Part shown: piece by piece, positions 18,436-27,639 of the stretch
Layout of the letters: every line of letters starts with the position of its first letter
How positions within the stretch are numbered: the stretch's first letter is position 1
Assembly: GCF_021474405.1 (NCBI RefSeq)
Contig: NZ_JAKEIO010000029.1
Coordinates: 1-64,000, forward strand
Origin: [Streptosporangium] indianense
GTDB lineage: Bacteria > Actinomycetota > Actinomycetes > Streptomycetales > Streptomycetaceae
Reading direction: 5' to 3'
Length of the DNA: 64,000 nt
Notes under the pieces: generated by a model
Databases searched by the model: none
What the model saw: only the letters and a program-made list of their open reading frames with translations
Told to the model about the DNA's origin: nothing
Translations under genes and position numbers: made by a program

Positions 18436-20094
18436 TCACCCGGCGCGTCTGTGTTGTTTGGGACGAGATCGTTTCTCGACGTACATCCGCTCGTCAGCGG
18501 ATTTCAACACTTCGTCCGCCGTCATTCCACAGTGTGCCCATCCGATGCCGAAGCTGGCCCCGACCCGGACGGCCCGCCCCTCGGCGCGGATCGGCTGGAT
18601 GATCTCGTTGCGCAGCCGGACCGCGAGGTCCTGCGCGTCGGCCCGGCCGAGCCCGTCGGCCAGGATGACGAATTCGTCGCCCCCGAGCCGGGCCACGGTG
18701 TCCCCGTCACGGACACCGTTGCTCAGCCGCCGCGCGACCTCGATGAGAACCGCGTCACCCGCGTTGTGCCCGAACCGGTCGTTGATCGACTTGAAGCCGT
18801 CGAGGTCGCAGAAGAGCACGGCGAGGCCCTTGGTGCCGTCGTCGTGGGCCCCGTCCGGGGCGACGGTGTGCACGTGGTGGTCGTAGGCGTCGAACGGCTC
18901 GGCGCCCTGCCGGAAGTCGAAGCCGGGCCCGGCCACGTCGAACGCCGCGTGGCCGTAGGCCGCGTCGACGGATTCCACCGCGCTGTGCGGGGACGACGCG
19001 CGTTGACAGAGCCGCGAGGACAGCCGGGAGCGCAGCTCCGCGGAGTTCGGCAGGCCGGTGAGCGAGTCGTGCGAGGCTCGGTGGGCGAGCTGGAGCTCGC
19101 GGCGCTTGCGCTCCTCGATGTCCTCGACGTGGGTGAGGAGGAAGCGGGGCCCGTCGGCGGCGTCCGCGACGACGCTGTTGCGCAGCGACACCCACACGTA
19201 CGTGCCGTCCCGGCGGCCCAGGCGCAGCTCCGCGCGTCCGCCCTCCGCCGAGGTGCGCAGCAGGGTGCCTATGTCCTCGGGGTGGACCAGGTCGGAGAAC
19301 GAGTAGCGGCGCATCGCGGAGGCGGGGCGGCCCAGCAGCCGGCACAGCGCGTCGTTGGTGCGCAGGATCCGGCCGTGCTGGTCGCCACCCATCTCGGCGA
19401 TGGCCATGCCGGACGGCGCGTATTCGAACGCCTGCCGGAAGCTTTCCTCGCTCGCCCGCAGGGCCTGCTGCTCGCGCTCCAGGCGGACGAGGGCACGCTG
19501 CATGTTGGCGCGCAGCCGGGCGTTGCTGATGGCGATGGCGGCCTGGAAGGCGTACATCTGGAGCGCCTCACGGCCCCACGCCCCGGGCCGGCGGCCGTTG
19601 CGCGGGCGGTCCACGGAGAGCACGCCGATCAGTTCGCCGCCCGCCGCGCTGCCCTGCGGGCCCGGCGCGTACATGGGGGCGAAGAGGCGGTCGGCCGGGT
19701 GCCACTCGTCCTCGAAGCGGGGGGCGGGGCCGTCGGTGTACCACTGCGGGACGTCGTCGTCGTCGAGGACCCAGCCCTCGGTGTGCGGTATGAACACCAG
19801 GTCACCCCAGTGCTCGCCCATGCCGAGCCGGCGTTCCCAGGAATCGCGCGAGCCGACCCGGCCGGTGATGAGGGCCTCGGCGGCGGGGTTCCCGGCGAAG
19901 GCGGCGACGACGAGGTCGCCGTCCGGCCGTACGAGGTTCACGCACGCCAGCTCGTACCCGAGGGCGGTGACGACGCCCTCCGCGACGGTCTGCAGTGTGT
20001 CCGCCAGGCTGCGGGCCGTGTTCATGTCGGCCATGACCTGGTGCAGTTGTCGCAGGGACGCAAGACGGACGTAGGGCTCCGACTCGGTCTCCAT
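18436..20094 (-). CDS. cdgB: Diguanylate cyclase, GAF-PAS-GGDEF (CdgB-type)
   Basis: A 552-residue c-di-GMP synthase. A GAF domain (about 20-190) is followed by a short coiled coil, a PAS/PAC domain (about 200-315) and a GGDEF domain. The active site GGDEF is at 471-475. An allosteric I-site RDGD lies exactly five residues before it, so product inhibition is expected. The ATG at 20094 has GGAGGG upstream; longer starts lack this. The architecture and neighbourhood match S. coelicolor CdgB (SCO4281, from memory), which affects development. BldD- and Crp-like sites lie upstream. Confidence 0.9.
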   Translation of the reverse strand: METESEPYVRLASLRQLHQVMADMNTARSLADTLQTVAEGVVTALGYELACVNLVRPDGDLVVAAFAGNPAAEALITGRVGSRDSWERRLGMGEHWGDLVFIPHTEGWVLDDDDVPQWYTDGPAPRFEDEWHPADRLFAPMYAPGPQGSAAGGELIGVLSVDRPRNGRRPGAWGREALQMYAFQAAIAISNARLRANMQRALVRLEREQQALRASEESFRQAFEYAPSGMAIAEMGGDQHGRILRTNDALCRLLGRPASAMRRYSFSDLVHPEDIGTLLRTSAEGGRAELRLGRRDGTYVWVSLRNSVVADAADGPRFLLTHVEDIEERKRRELQLAHRASHDSLTGLPNSAELRSRLSSRLCQRASSPHSAVESVDAAYGHAAFDVAGPGFDFRQGAEPFDAYDHHVHTVAPDGAHDDGTKGLAVLFCDLDGFKSINDRFGHNAGDAVLIEVARRLSNGVRDGDTVARLGGDEFVILADGLGRADAQDLAVRLRNEIIQPIRAEGRAVRVGASFGIGWAHCGMTADEVLKSADERMYVEKRSRPKQHRRAG

Positions 20095-20193
20095 GCTCGC
20101 CCTCCCCCCGAGTACTCGCAGCGATTCAAGGGTCTCGTCGGCGTATCGCCCTGGCAGCTTCCCCGCCACTGAATCACAGCGCGCTGCTCACTC

Positions 20194-20208
20194 GGTACAC
20201 AGGGTCAA
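20194..20208. promoter_or_regulatory. BldD-box candidate upstream of cdgB
   Basis: GGTACACAGGGTCAA fits the BldD consensus NTNACNCWGNGTNAN at 9 of 10 specified positions. It lies 100 bp before the cdgB start. cdgB is a known BldD target in S. coelicolor, and BldD itself binds c-di-GMP. Confidence 0.6.
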
Positions 20209-20222
20209 CAATTCCTGCCCCT

Positions 20223-20238
20223 TGTGACTCAAGTCACA
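20223..20238. promoter_or_regulatory. Crp-site candidate
   Basis: TGTGACTCAAGTCACA is a 16-bp palindrome that fits both the enterobacterial CRP pattern TGTGA-N6-TCACA and the Streptomyces pattern GTG-N6-GNCAC. It lies between cdgB and the flavin reductase gene. Confidence 0.6.
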
Positions 20239-20450
20239 GGCAAAGCTGAACAATTGAGTGGAGTTTCTGCGTTCTTCACCTGCGGCTACCGAACGCAAAG
20301 TTTGTCGGATTGCGCGCGTGTATTTCCCGGGTGCCCCTGCTCCCTGCCGGTGCCCCCTCCGCGACCGCGTATGTCCGTCGGTGGTCCTAAGACCGTGATC
20401 GGGCGGGAGTCCGATGCGGGCCCCGCGGGACGGAGATTAGCGTTCCGGGT

Positions 20451-21035
20451 GTGCCGAACACACCCGCTGCCACGTCCCCGATCATTCCGTCGCCCGCCTC
20501 CGGGCATGCTGAGGGGGTGAGCAACGACGAGTTCCGCGCCGCCATGGCCCGGCTGGCCTCGGGCGTGGTCCTGGTGACCGCGCAAGAGCCGCCGCTCGAC
20601 CCGGACGACCCCACGGCGCCGGGCGGCGAGGACGTGGGCATGACGGCCACGGCCTTCATGTCGGTGTCCCTGGACCCGCCCCTGGTGCTGGTGAGCCTGC
20701 GCGAGGGCTCCCGCATGGACGAGCTGCTGGAGGAGCAGGACCTGTGGGCGGTCTCGGTGCTGTCCGAGAGCCAGCGGCACATCGCGGGCCGCTTCGCGAT
20801 GAAGGGCCGCGTCAGCGACCGGCTGCTGTTCGCCGACATCCCGTACACGCGCGGCGAGTACACCGACGCCCCGCTGGTCGGCGGCGCCCTGGCCGTCCTG
20901 GAGTGCCGCACCGAGCAGCGCGTGGCCGCCGGTGACCACACGCTGGTGATCGGCCGCGTCCTGACCGCCCGCGTACCGAGCGCGGAGGGCGGCCCCCTGA
21001 CGTACTTCCGCGGCCGCTACCGTCAGTTGGGCTGA
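20451..21035 (+). CDS. Flavin reductase-like FMN-binding protein
   Basis: Up to 194 residues. It contains the split-barrel flavin reductase domain: NDEFRAAMARLASGVVLVTA, then MTATAFMSVSLDPPLVLVSL (FMN site) and a C-terminal GPLTYFRGRYRQL motif. Members reduce FMN or FAD with NAD(P)H or serve as oxygenase partners. The GTG at 20451 is chosen; a GTG at 20517 (172 residues) also begins just before the domain but has its purine tract too close. It is monocistronic and divergent from cdgB. Confidence 0.8.
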   Translation: MPNTPAATSPIIPSPASGHAEGVSNDEFRAAMARLASGVVLVTAQEPPLDPDDPTAPGGEDVGMTATAFMSVSLDPPLVLVSLREGSRMDELLEEQDLWAVSVLSESQRHIAGRFAMKGRVSDRLLFADIPYTRGEYTDAPLVGGALAVLECRTEQRVAAGDHTLVIGRVLTARVPSAEGGPLTYFRGRYRQLG

Positions 21036-21166
21036 ACGGCCCCGGGACGGACGCTCAGCAGAAGCCATCGGCCGGGGGCGGAGCGTGCGCCGCAGAGATC
21101 TCGGCCGAGGCCGAACGCGGCCGCAGAACGAGACCAGTGGAGGCCAGACGGTGGGGGTGCTGGAGC

Positions 21167-21604
21167 TCAGCCCCAGTCCCGAGCGGAGCGCCCCTGCTTG
21201 GTCTGCGAGCGCTGCTTCTTCTCCCGCAGCCGGCGCTCGTTGATGCCCCGGGGGATCCGGGTGGGCTTGCGGGGCTTGGGCGGGGGCGCGGTGGCCTCGG
21301 CCAGGAGCGCGGCGAGGCGTACGGCGGCGGCCTCGCGGTTGCGCCACTGGGAGCGGTGCTCGGAGGACCGCACGGTGACGACCCCGTCGACCAGCCGCCC
21401 GGCCAGTCGCTCCAGGGCCCGCTGCTTCCACACCGCGGGCAGTGCCTCGGTCTTCGCCAGATCGAAACTCAGCTCGACCTTCGAGTCGCTGGTGTTGACG
21501 TGCTGCCCGCCCGGCCCCGACGACCGCGAGAAACGCCACATGAGCTCGGCCTCGGGCAGGGAGACGGAGCCGCGGATGACGTGGTGACCGGACATGCCGT
21601 CCAT
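21167..21604 (-). CDS. arfB: Peptidyl-tRNA hydrolase ArfB (ribosome rescue)
   Basis: A 145-residue release-factor-like protein. The catalytic motif RSSGPGGQHVNTSDSKVEL holds GGQ at 32-34. The C-terminal tail is strongly basic (RRLREKKQRSQTKQGRSARD). ArfB/ICT1 proteins use that tail to probe the empty mRNA channel of stalled ribosomes and hydrolyse the stuck peptidyl-tRNA. The length is right for ArfB and too short for RF1 or RF2. An in-frame ATG at 21595 is an alternative start. Confidence 0.92.
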   Translation of the reverse strand: MDGMSGHHVIRGSVSLPEAELMWRFSRSSGPGGQHVNTSDSKVELSFDLAKTEALPAVWKQRALERLAGRLVDGVVTVRSSEHRSQWRNREAAAVRLAALLAEATAPPPKPRKPTRIPRGINERRLREKKQRSQTKQGRSARDWG

Positions 21605-21764
21605 GTTCCCGCTTCTGTCCCGTCCACGTCATCCCAATAATCGCGGGTAAAGAAAGTAAAGGAGCTGGAACCCTGCGTACCCCTCTCCGCGTTCATGGGG
21701 ATAGCTGTAGCTTCGGTGCCGCAGCTTCTCCGCCGCATGTAAACGAGGGAAGGGACTCCCAACA

Positions 21765-22340
21765 ATGGCTGTAAGCCTGTCCAAGGGTGGCAACGTCTCG
21801 CTCACCAAGGAGGCTCCGGGCCTGACCGCCGTCACCGTGGGCCTCGGCTGGGACGTCCGCACCACCACCGGCACGGACTTCGACCTCGACGCCTCGGCGA
21901 TCGCGGTCAACACGCAGGGCAAGGTCTACTCGGACGCCCACTTCGTCTTCTTCAACAACAAGCAGACGCCGGACAACTCCATCGTGCACACCGGCGACAA
22001 CCGCACGGGCGAGGGCGCCGGCGACGACGAGGCGATCAACGTCAACCTCGCCGCCCTCCCGGCGGACATCGACAAGATCGTCTTCCCGGTCTCGATCTAC
22101 GACGCCGAGACCCGCAGCCAGAACTTCGGCCAGGTCCGCAACGCCTACATCCGCATCGTCAACCAGGCCGGCGGCGCCGAGATCGCCCGCTACGACCTGT
22201 CGGAGGACGCGGCGACGGAGACGGCCATGGTCTTCGGCGAGCTCTACCGCAACGGCGCCGAGTGGAAGTTCCGCGCGGTCGGCCAGGGCTACGCCTCGGG
22301 CCTGGTCGGTATCGCCCAGGACTTCGGCGTGAACGTCTGA
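21765..22340 (+). CDS. TerD-family calcium-binding stress protein
   Basis: A 191-residue TerD-domain protein ([20 protein letters not shown]...[20 protein letters not shown]). The acidic loops FDLDAS and GDDEAIN are the calcium sites of the family. Named for tellurite resistance, these proteins in Streptomyces are linked to stress and differentiation. The gene stands alone here, without the tellurium operon enzymes, as is usual for streptomycete tdd paralogues. A strong terminator follows at 22365. Confidence 0.92.
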   Translation: MAVSLSKGGNVSLTKEAPGLTAVTVGLGWDVRTTTGTDFDLDASAIAVNTQGKVYSDAHFVFFNNKQTPDNSIVHTGDNRTGEGAGDDEAINVNLAALPADIDKIVFPVSIYDAETRSQNFGQVRNAYIRIVNQAGGAEIARYDLSEDAATETAMVFGELYRNGAEWKFRAVGQGYASGLVGIAQDFGVNV

Positions 22341-22364
22341 CACACGCCTGAGCACTGCGCAAAA

Positions 22365-22394
22365 CCCCCCGGGCCGGACAACCGGCCCGGGGGG
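22365..22394 (+). terminator. Terminator of the TerD gene
   Basis: A perfect 13-bp stem (CCCCCCGGGCCGG with its complement) and a 4-nt loop, 24 bp after the stop. Confidence 0.85.
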
Positions 22395-22399
22395 CTCTC

Positions 22400-22448
22400 C
22401 CCAGGGGCGCGGGGAACTGCGCGAACAGCCACAGCCCACCCGCACCGG
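22400..22448 (+). repeat. Dispersed repeat, copy 4
   Basis: Same core and tail as the other copies, starting 5 bp after a terminator and between convergent genes. Confidence 0.8.
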
Positions 22449-22571
22449 ACAAGGCACCCCGGCCCCTGCGGCGTGGGCCCTCGGCCACCAGGTCATCGAC
22501 CATCGTGAGGATCTGCGGCACGGGCGCCCCTGCGCGGTCCTGCGCAAGGACCTGTCCACGCCCTGAGGCCT

Positions 22572-24035
22572 TCAGGCGCGCTCCGGCTTGCCGTCCCCGT
22601 AGAGCCACTCGTCCCACACCGGCCGGAGGTCGTCCCCGGGCGCCTGCTTCTCGACGAACCCCGTGAAGTCGGCCGTGTCGGCGTTGCCGTACCGGTACCG
22701 CGCCGCCCACTCCCTGAGGATCGGGAAGAACCGCTCGTCCCCGACGGCCTGCCGCAGTTTCTGGAGCACCATCGCCCCCCGCCAGTACACCGGCGGGTCG
22801 GTGATCCGGGCGGCGCTCGGCGGGTCGGCCGGGGGGAACTCCCAGATCTCCTCCGCCGCCTCCTCGGTGTCGAAGTGCTCACCCGAGTACACCGCGTCGA
22901 ACATCTCCTGCGCGGTGCGTCCGCCGTGGTCCTCCTCCCACAGCCACTCCGCGTACGTGGCGAAGCCCTCGTTGAGCCACATGTCCCGCCAGCTCTCGGG
23001 CGTGACGGAGTCGCCGTACCACTGGTGGGCGAGTTCGTGGACGAGGAGCGGGAGGTCGGGGGCACCGGGGAAGACGGGGCGGCTCTGGGTCTCCAGGGCG
23101 TAGCCGACGGATGGCGCGCTGTCGACGATGGCCCCGGTGGTGGCGAAGGGGTACGGCCCGAACCTCCGCTCCGCCCACCGCAGCACCTCGGGAAGCCGCC
23201 CGAGCACGGGCCGGCTCGCCGCCGCCTCGGCCGGGTCGACGGCCGTGTACACGGGCAGGTCACCGGCCCGGGAGCGGCTGATGTCGAAGCGGCCGATGGC
23301 GAGGGTCGCGAGGTAGCTCGCCATCGGCTCACCGGTGTGCCACACGGACGTCGTACGCCCCCGCGCGGTCGTCTCGCTCCGCAACTCCCCGTTGGACACG
23401 GCCCGCAGCCCCTTCGGCACGGTCACCGTGAGGTCGTACGCCGCCTTGTCGGAGGGGTGGTGGTTGCCGGGGAACCATGCCATCGACCCCGTCGGCTCGC
23501 CCAGCGCGAGCGTCCCGTCCGCGGTACGCAGCCAGCCCTCCTCGGAGCCGTCCGGGTCGGTGACGGTCTCGGGCGTCCCGGAGTAGCGGACGGTCACACG
23601 GAACGTCTCGTTCCGCTCGATGTCGTCGTGCGGCCGGACGGTGAGCTCCTGCCCCGCGCGGTTCCAGCGGGCGATCCGGGAGCCGACGGTGACCTTCTCG
23701 ACCTCCATGCCGAGGAGGTCGAGGTTGAAGGCGGAGAGGTCCTGGGTGGCCCGGGCGGTGAGGACGGCCGTGCCGGTGAGGCGGTGGGCGCCGGGGTCGT
23801 AGCCGAGGCGCAGGCCGTAGTGGCTGACGTCGTAGCCGCCGTTGCCCGCCTTCGGGAAGTACGGGTCGCGGACGCCGGAGCCGCCCGGGGCGCCGTGCAC
23901 CCCGCCGCCGCACGCGGTGAGGACGAGAGCCGAGACCACGAGGGTGGCTGCGGGGAGGCGGGTGGTTACGGCGAGCGGGGGGACAAGTCGTGCAGAACGG
24001 GCCACGACCGCGATCCTACGATCACGTGACACCAT
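22572..24035 (-). CDS. M1-family zinc metallopeptidase lipoprotein
   Basis: A 487-residue gluzincin aminopeptidase-like protein. The zinc site is HELAHQWYGD with the third ligand in NEGFATYAEW about 20 residues later. The upstream N-terminal beta domain is present, but the large C-terminal domain of classical aminopeptidase N is missing, as in short secreted M1 members. A signal peptide with lipobox LVLTACGGG predicts an outer-face lipoprotein. The ATG at 24035 and GTG at 24032 both follow GGAGG, and the GTG has the better spacing. Substrates are unknown. Confidence 0.85.
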   Translation of the reverse strand: MVSRDRRIAVVARSARLVPPLAVTTRLPAATLVVSALVLTACGGGVHGAPGGSGVRDPYFPKAGNGGYDVSHYGLRLGYDPGAHRLTGTAVLTARATQDLSAFNLDLLGMEVEKVTVGSRIARWNRAGQELTVRPHDDIERNETFRVTVRYSGTPETVTDPDGSEEGWLRTADGTLALGEPTGSMAWFPGNHHPSDKAAYDLTVTVPKGLRAVSNGELRSETTARGRTTSVWHTGEPMASYLATLAIGRFDISRSRAGDLPVYTAVDPAEAAASRPVLGRLPEVLRWAERRFGPYPFATTGAIVDSAPSVGYALETQSRPVFPGAPDLPLLVHELAHQWYGDSVTPESWRDMWLNEGFATYAEWLWEEDHGGRTAQEMFDAVYSGEHFDTEEAAEEIWEFPPADPPSAARITDPPVYWRGAMVLQKLRQAVGDERFFPILREWAARYRYGNADTADFTGFVEKQAPGDDLRPVWDEWLYGDGKPERA

Positions 24036-24042
24036 CACCTCC

Positions 24043-24543
24043 GTGCTCGACATCGGCTACGCCCTCTCCAACCGCTTCCCCGACCCGCCGCAGACCGACT
24101 ACCGCCGCGCGGACGTCCGGGCGCTGCGGCACGACCTGTTCTGCGGGGACGTCTATCTGGCGGACACCAAGACCGACCACGAGGTGTCCACAGCCTGGGG
24201 ATGGGTGCCGGTGCTCGACTTCGCGTGGGCGCTGTGCGACATCGTGGAGCGGATCGACCGGGACCCGGCGGGCTCCAGGGCGTCCCGACCGCAGCGGGCC
24301 GAGCTGGACTTCACCGAGTCGACGGACCGGATGCTGTTCGAGCGCCGCTTCGGCTGGGTGGACATCGAGGCCGACTGGATGCGCGCGGAGGAGCCCCCGC
24401 TCACCGTCTCCCACAGCGAACTGCGCCGCGAGGCGCGGGACTTCCTGCACGACCTGATCGCCGACCTCACCGACCTGCACGACGACCTCGCGGAGAACCC
24501 GGCGATCTGGACCCTCCAGGCCCGCTTCCCACGCCTGCCGTAG
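24043..24543 (+). CDS. Conserved hypothetical protein
   Basis: A 166-residue protein from the GTG at 24043, divergent from the M1 peptidase with only 7 bp between coding starts. It is rich in Trp, Asp and Glu (DLFCGDVYLADTKTDHEVS; WGWVPVLDFAWALCDIVERI; FGWVDIEADWM). It looks like a soluble alpha/beta protein without signal or membrane segments. I recognise the pattern as common in Streptomyces but know no function. Confidence 0.6.
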   Translation: MLDIGYALSNRFPDPPQTDYRRADVRALRHDLFCGDVYLADTKTDHEVSTAWGWVPVLDFAWALCDIVERIDRDPAGSRASRPQRAELDFTESTDRMLFERRFGWVDIEADWMRAEEPPLTVSHSELRREARDFLHDLIADLTDLHDDLAENPAIWTLQARFPRLP

Positions 24544-24587
24544 GCGCCGCCCGGCACAGGCGGCCTCGGTCCTCGGCTCAGGGGGCC

Positions 24588-25265
24588 TCAGCCCTCGACA
24601 CGGATGCCCCACTGCGCCGCCAGCACCGGCGCCAGATCCAGCAGCTGCGCCGTGCTGATCACCGCCCCCGACAGCCGGTCCAGCCCCCGGCTGATCTCCA
24701 GGGGCGCGGCGCCGCGCAGGTCGACGTCCGTGAGGGTCGCCGCGCGCAGGTCGGCGCCCTTCAGGGCGCAGTCCACGAATTCCACGCGCTCCAGGCGGGC
24801 GCCGCCGAAGTCCGGCTCGACCAGGACACAGCTCTCGAAGACGACGTCCCTGAGCCGGGCCGTGCGCAGGTTCAGATAGTCGATCTTGCCGCCGCGGATC
24901 AGCACCCGCTCCAGCACCGCCCCGTGCAACTGCGGCCCGCCGAGCCGGGCGTCCGTCAGCTCCACATCGCGCAGGGTCGCCTCGGCGAGGTCGGCGCCCA
25001 CGCCCCGGACGCCGGTGAGGGCCGAGTCCAGCACGCGGGCGTGCCGCAGCCGGGTCTCGTCCAGCGCACAGCCCGTCAGCGCGCAGTCCATGAACCGGGC
25101 GCCCGATCCGTCCTGCCCGGAGAGGTCGGCCTCGCGGAACTCCAGCCCGTCGTAGTCCCCGTCCGGCTCCAGGCCCCCGCCGCCGTACGGCTCCAGCACC
25201 GGCAGCCGCACCTCCGGTCGCCGCGCGCCCTTCACACCCTTACCGGCCGCCGCTCTCCTCGCCAT
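24588..25265 (-). CDS. Pentapeptide repeat protein
   Basis: A 225-residue protein from the ATG at 25265. From about residue 50 it shows repeats of the A(D/N)LxX type: FREADLSGQD, GADLAEATLRDVELTDARL, NLRTARLRDVVFESCVL, GADLRAATLTDVDLRGA. These build a right-handed beta-helix. Such folds can mimic DNA (gyrase protection) or act as scaffolds. No partner domain is present, so no function can be assigned. It is convergent with the preceding gene. Confidence 0.85.
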   Translation of the reverse strand: MARRAAAGKGVKGARRPEVRLPVLEPYGGGGLEPDGDYDGLEFREADLSGQDGSGARFMDCALTGCALDETRLRHARVLDSALTGVRGVGADLAEATLRDVELTDARLGGPQLHGAVLERVLIRGGKIDYLNLRTARLRDVVFESCVLVEPDFGGARLERVEFVDCALKGADLRAATLTDVDLRGAAPLEISRGLDRLSGAVISTAQLLDLAPVLAAQWGIRVEG

Positions 25266-25408
25266 GCCCCCATGCTGCACCGCGCCACTGACAACGCTCC
25301 TGACCTGCGCGCACTCCAGCGATGTCACATTCCGGGCCGTCGTGCGGTCGTACATACAGAAGGCGACACATACAGAAGGCGACCCCGACCCGAGGGAGAT
25401 CCCCAGCC

Positions 25409-26569
25409 ATGCACCGCATCACCGTCATCGGCGGCGGCCTCGCCGGACTGACCGCGGCCATCACCGCCGCCGAGGCGGGCGCCAAGGTCACCGTCCACGA
25501 AGCCCATCACACCCTCGGCGGCCGGGCGCGCACCGCCGAGGGCCCGTACCGCACCAACGAGGGCCCGCACGCCCTCTACAACGGCGGCCCGCACTGGGCC
25601 TGGCTCAAGCAGCGCGACCTCATCGGCCCGCTCGCGCCCCTCCCGCCCCTGGAGGCGGCCCGGCTCCGGCTGCGGCACCAGGGCGTGCTGCGCCGCACCC
25701 CGCCGTTCACCATGCTGAAGCTGCTGCGCCGGACGGGCCGGCAGGCACCCGTGGACGCCGACTTCCTCACCTGGGCGACGGACATCGCGGGCGAGGAGGG
25801 GGCCCGCGCCGCCGCCAACTATGCGGCGGTCGCCCTGTTCCACCACGACCCCGGTTCGCTCTCGGCCGCGTTCGTGCAGGAGCGGCTGCGCCGCGCCACC
25901 AAGCTGCCGCCCGAGGCGCACTACCCGCGCGGCGGCTGGGCGAGCCTCATCGACCGGATGGCCGCCCGCGCCTGGAACCTGGGCGTCCGGATGGAGACCG
26001 TGTCCCGCGTCGACACGCTCCCCACCGACACACCCGTCATCGTCGCCACCTCCCTCGACGCCGCCCGCCGTCTGCTCGGCGACGGCTCCCTGACCTGGCC
26101 GAGCGGCCGTACCGCCCTCGTCGACCTGGCCATGCGCACCCGGCGCGGGGACGCCTTCGTGGTCTCCGACCTGGACGCACCGGGCTGGCTGGAGCGGTTC
26201 ACCGCCCAGGACCGCGGCCTGGCCCCGGCCGGGGAGCAGCTGATCCAGGGACAGATCCCGCTCGCGCCCCACGAGTCGAAGGCCGACGGCACCGCCCGCG
26301 CCGAGCAGCTGCTCGACCTCGGCTTCCCGGGCTGGCGCGAACGGCTCACCTGGCGACGCGAGTCGGTGGCGAACGGCCGTACGGGCGCGGTCGACCTGCC
26401 CGGCACCAGCTGGCGCGACCGGCCGGCCGTGGACCGGGGTGACGGGGTCTACCTCGCGGGAGACCAGGTCGCGGCCCCCGGCGTGCTGTCGGAGGTGTCC
26501 TTCAACAGCGCCCTGACGGCCGTCTCCCTGGCCCTCGGCCGGCACGAGCTTGACCTCAAGCAAGCTTGA
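25409..26569 (+). CDS. FAD-dependent oxidoreductase (phytoene-desaturase-like)
   Basis: A 386-residue flavoprotein. The dinucleotide-binding motif is ITVIGGGLAGLTAAITAAEAG (3-22), followed by LGGRARTAEGP, the second FAD-contacting motif of the amine oxidase/desaturase group. The C-terminal GDGVYLAGDQVAAPGVLSE closes the FAD site. The RBS CGAGGGAGAT precedes the ATG at 25409. The last codons overlap the SoxR box of the next gene. The substrate is unknown. Confidence 0.83.
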   Translation: MHRITVIGGGLAGLTAAITAAEAGAKVTVHEAHHTLGGRARTAEGPYRTNEGPHALYNGGPHWAWLKQRDLIGPLAPLPPLEAARLRLRHQGVLRRTPPFTMLKLLRRTGRQAPVDADFLTWATDIAGEEGARAAANYAAVALFHHDPGSLSAAFVQERLRRATKLPPEAHYPRGGWASLIDRMAARAWNLGVRMETVSRVDTLPTDTPVIVATSLDAARRLLGDGSLTWPSGRTALVDLAMRTRRGDAFVVSDLDAPGWLERFTAQDRGLAPAGEQLIQGQIPLAPHESKADGTARAEQLLDLGFPGWRERLTWRRESVANGRTGAVDLPGTSWRDRPAVDRGDGVYLAGDQVAAPGVLSEVSFNSALTAVSLALGRHELDLKQA

Positions 26570-26571
26570 GG
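26554..26571 (+). promoter_or_regulatory. SoxR operator
   Basis: CCTCAAGCAAGCTTGAGG is an 18-bp palindrome with the same arms and length as the E. coli SoxR box. A TTGACC -35 hexamer overlaps its left arm (26550-26555), as in MerR-family promoters with stretched spacers. It overlaps the stop codon of the upstream gene and lies 60 bp before the quinone reductase start. Confidence 0.92.
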
Positions 26572-26631
26572 TTGAAAGCTGGTCGCAGCGAACGCCCCAC
26601 CAGAGAGCCGACGTTCACCAGAGGAGTCGTC

Positions 26632-27615
26632 ATGCACGCCATCCGCCTGCACGCCTTCGGCCCGGCCGAGAACCTCACCTACGAGCCGGTCGAGGACCCC
26701 CGCCCGGGCCCCGGCCAGGTGCGCATCGCCGTACGCGCGGCGGGCGTCCACCTCCTGGACGCCGCCCTGCGCGAGGGCATGCCGGGCGGCCCGGCGAACG
26801 AGCCGGCGGCCCTGCCCACCGTCCCCGGCCGCGAGGTCGCCGGGGTCGTCGAGTCGCTGGGCGAGGGCGTCGCCGACCTGTGGCTCGGCAAGCGGGTCGT
26901 CGCCCACCTCGGCTTCGTCCCCGGCGGTTACGCGGAACTGGCCGTCACCGAGGTCGAGCGCCTGCACGAGATCCCCGGCAACCTGGACTTCGCCGAGGCC
27001 GTCGCCATGATCGGCACGGGTCGTACGGCGATGGGGATCCTGCAGTTCGCCGAGCTCGGCCCCGAGTCCGTGGTCGTCGTCCCGGCCGCCGCCGGAGGCA
27101 TCGGCACGCTTCTCGTGCAGTACGCCAAGAACGCCGGCGCGACCGTCGTGGGCCTCGCGGGCGGGCCGGAGAAGACCGCCCGGGTGGAGGCGGCGGGTGC
27201 GGATCTCGCCGTCGACTACAAGGACCCCGCCTGGCCCGCGAAGGTCCGCGCCCACCTCGGCGGCCGGGCCGCGACCGTCGTCTTCGACGGCGTCGGCGGG
27301 GACATCGCCCGCGAGGCGGTCGCCCTCCTCGGCCCGGGCGGCCGGCACATCGTCTTCGGCTGGTCCGGCGAGGGCATCCGCGAGGGCGGCCCCTACCTCG
27401 TCGACGGCGTCTCCGAGCAGGTCCTCGGCCCGGTGATGCTGGGGAAGGCCGGCGGCACCGACCCCGTCCGCACCCTCGAACTACGCGCCCTCACGGAGGC
27501 CGCGGCCGGCCGCCTCACCCCGGCGGTACAACGCTTCCCGCTCCGCGAGGCGGCGGCGGCACACCGGGCGCTGGAGAGCAGGGGGACGATCGGAAAGGTG
27601 GTACTGGAGCCGTGA
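26632..27615 (+). CDS. Zinc-type quinone oxidoreductase (MDR family), SoxR target
   Basis: A 327-residue medium-chain reductase. The N-terminal GroES-like domain (VPGREVAGVVESLGEG) is followed by a Rossmann domain with VVVPAAAGGIGTLLVQYAK. It lacks the catalytic-zinc cysteine/histidine set, as in NADPH:quinone reductases. Its SoxR box and position match SCO4266, one of the small SoxR regulon genes of S. coelicolor induced by redox-active antibiotics such as actinorhodin (from memory). It probably detoxifies quinones. The ATG at 26632 has GAGGAG upstream. Confidence 0.9.
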   Translation: MHAIRLHAFGPAENLTYEPVEDPRPGPGQVRIAVRAAGVHLLDAALREGMPGGPANEPAALPTVPGREVAGVVESLGEGVADLWLGKRVVAHLGFVPGGYAELAVTEVERLHEIPGNLDFAEAVAMIGTGRTAMGILQFAELGPESVVVVPAAAGGIGTLLVQYAKNAGATVVGLAGGPEKTARVEAAGADLAVDYKDPAWPAKVRAHLGGRAATVVFDGVGGDIAREAVALLGPGGRHIVFGWSGEGIREGGPYLVDGVSEQVLGPVMLGKAGGTDPVRTLELRALTEAAAGRLTPAVQRFPLREAAAAHRALESRGTIGKVVLEP

Positions 27616-27639
27616 GGCGAAGCGACAGCGGCCGGGGGG

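Noticed and set aside
9181..27615. Secondary-metabolite cluster
   Set aside because: No polyketide, peptide or terpene synthase is present. The oxidoreductases here are isolated core genes.
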